6,362 bases of DNA from Clostridia bacterium. Lineage in GTDB: Bacteria > Bacillota_A > Clostridia > Oscillospirales > CAG-272. Made by a program: the position numbers and the translations under genes. Each line of letters begins with the position of its first letter. Within the stretch, counting starts at the first letter, position 1. Of the stretch, positions 5,295-6,362 are shown in pieces. The notes beneath the pieces were generated by a model. It was given only the letters and a program-made list of their open reading frames with translations, searched no databases and was not told the DNA's origin. The stretch is from assembly GCA_017935805.1 (NCBI GenBank), contig JAGBGV010000113.1:1-6362 (forward strand), read 5' to 3'.

Positions 5295-6362
5295 TCAGTA
5301 TCCTGCTTTACTAAGCTCAGGTGTAGTAAAACTGAACACAATTGGATCAGATCTTGTGCCTATCAAGCTTTCAGCATAAAGCTTAACGGTGTAATCAGAT
5401 CCCGGTTCAAGCGAGGTAAACGTACATCGTTTTGAGGCATCGACGCTTACGTCAAGGTGTTTTGAGGGAATATTGCGCTCGTCAACTAAATTTCCGTCTG
5501 AGTCTGTGAGCTCAACGTGGTATTCGTGAATGTATGATATATCGTCAACTTGTGTAAAACTGAAGTCGTAATGATAAGGTGTGCACGAGAGCTCCGTCAG
5601 AGTGATACCGTCTGTGGAGAGGGGAACTTTATTTTCAAACTGATCATTCAGAGAATTGACAGTAACATGAGTGAAGATGCCGCAGTGGTCGGTTACAGCG
5701 ACGCCGCTGATGAATGTATCGATTACTTCATACTGATGCACAGTCATCTTGTCACCTGTGACAAAGCAGAAGTCAATAGGACGGCCGCCTGAAATATCTC
5801 TGTCTTCCCAGCCCCTGAAGCTGGAAGCACTCATTGTGCGCGCGGCAAGATGTTTGGGGTCATCGATTTCCGGAACCGCAGTTATTAATTCATAACTGAA
5901 GCTGCCTTCACCTGTGTTGAAGTCACCTGTTGTAAACACGGGCATTCCAAGTTGAGAAAAAGCTACCATCAGATCACGGATTATTGATATCTGAAAGATA
6001 TTTTCTTCTTCAATCTCAAAGGCAAGGTGGCAGTTAATATGAACGTACTTGAAGCCTGTTTCTTTATCTTGCAAGATTGCCCATGTGCAGGTTCGGGGAT
6101 ATGTGGGTGCATAGCATGAGGCAATAATTGTAGTGGTTTCAGATGGCCAGAAAGTGTACCAGTCAAGACATTCATACTTGTCAGCATTATAGTATATATA
6201 GTTTGAGTTGATCGTTCTTGAGTCCTCTTGACCATCTCCACAAATACCAACGTGCTTGTAGTTTGGTAATCCTTCATTAAGAACTTCAACCCATTCGGAA
6301 TATCCGCTGTTTTCCTGTGTTCCGATTGAGTCTGGCTGATATGAATTGAGAAGTTCAACCAT
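5295..6362 (-). CDS. EEP-fold hydrolase with Fn3-like C-terminus, paralog of its neighbour; 5' end outside window
   Basis: A second EEP protein, open to the window edge, 355 residues visible. The Met at the edge (6360-6362) aligns with an internal Met near residue 78 of the neighbouring paralog, so the signal sequence and the first catalytic strand (the Asn motif) are probably outside the window. Visible active-site residues are Glu17 in IGTQE, Arg90 in YPRTCTW, His112 in INCHLA, Asp147 and Asn149 in TGDFN, Asp197 in RPIDFCFV and Asp225-His226 in VTDHCG, all intact. An Fn3-like domain (about 240-349, FTSLEPGSDYTVKLYA) completes it. Through the central block (92-162) about half the residues are identical to the neighbour by eye. 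Insertions near 41-50 and 78-88 set it apart and lie near the expected active-site rim, so substrate preference may differ. Export or lipidation is inferred only from the paralog. Confidence 0.8.
   Translation of the reverse strand: MVELLNSYQPDSIGTQENSGYSEWVEVLNEGLPNYKHVGICGDGQEDSRTINSNYIYYNADKYECLDWYTFWPSETTTIIASCYAPTYPRTCTWAILQDKETGFKYVHINCHLAFEIEEENIFQISIIRDLMVAFSQLGMPVFTTGDFNTGEGSFSYELITAVPEIDDPKHLAARTMSASSFRGWEDRDISGGRPIDFCFVTGDKMTVHQYEVIDTFISGVAVTDHCGIFTHVTVNSLNDQFENKVPLSTDGITLTELSCTPYHYDFSFTQVDDISYIHEYHVELTDSDGNLVDERNIPSKHLDVSVDASKRCTFTSLEPGSDYTVKLYAESLIGTRSDPIVFSFTTPELSKAGY
5737..5777. repeat. Conserved 41-bp segment shared by the two EEP genes, copy 2
   Basis: This is the partner of 4445-4485, differing at three positions, all of them silent in the shared peptide IDFCFVTGDKMTVH. 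Either strong constraint on this peptide or local gene conversion could keep the DNA so similar. Confidence 0.7.

Noticed and set aside
5981..6358. 125-residue minus-strand frame within the upstream EEP gene
   Set aside because: It overlaps the conserved EEP coding frame, which carries the catalytic motifs; this frame shows no domain.
1..6362. Mobile element, defence island or CRISPR hypothesis for the window
   Set aside because: No transposase, integrase, direct-repeat array or tRNA gene is seen; the genes are mainly core metabolic and regulatory families with no abrupt compositional shift by eye.

Overview
The window looks like chromosomal DNA from a moderate-GC Clostridia-type Firmicute, most likely a gut Ruminococcaceae/Oscillospiraceae-like organism. 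The basis is a fused HisIE, a YerC-type TrpR-like regulator, a YqeM-like methyltransferase, NrdR, and Gram-positive ribosome binding sites (AAGGAG, GGAGG). The lineage is inferred from gene families; no marker gene here fixes it.

Left part (1-1600, plus strand): the distal end of a histidine operon. The C-terminus of hisA, then hisF, then a bifunctional hisIE, are joined by stop/start overlaps (ATGA at 143-146, TAATG at 917-921). A hairpin terminator follows at 1576-1610. It also lies at the 3' end of the convergent minus-strand gene, so it probably ends transcription from both sides.

Middle part (1599-3930, minus strand, read right to left): yerC/hisR-like regulator (3866-3537), a SAM-dependent methyltransferase (3534-2761), nrdR (2746-2291), a Rho-independent terminator (2283-2255), then an OmpR-type winged-helix protein with a degenerate receiver-like N-terminus (2222-1599). 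The first three genes are tightly packed behind a good sigma-A-like promoter (-10 TATAAT at 3899-3904, -35 TTTACT at 3922-3927, 17-bp spacer). A perfect 16-bp palindrome, ACTTTATTAATAAAGT, fills most of that spacer and is a natural candidate operator, perhaps for the YerC-like protein itself. YerC-family proteins are known in Firmicutes as histidine biosynthesis regulators (HisR), so finding one 2 kb from the his operon is suggestive.

Right part (3969-6362, minus strand): two tandem paralogous genes for surface or secreted endonuclease/exonuclease/phosphatase (EEP) fold hydrolases with a C-terminal Fn3-like domain. The downstream copy has a complete lipoprotein signal; the upstream copy is cut by the window edge. 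They are separated by 20 nt and share one strong terminator at 3969-4004. Both keep the metal-dependent catalytic residues that are visible.

There is no gene-free stretch longer than 300 bases. The longest gap (3867-4011) holds the yerC promoter/operator and the EEP terminator. I saw no tRNA, rRNA, CRISPR, insertion sequence or phage signal. Most of the window is ordinary core metabolism; the points worth following are the yerC palindrome, the pseudo-receiver regulator and the EEP tandem duplication.
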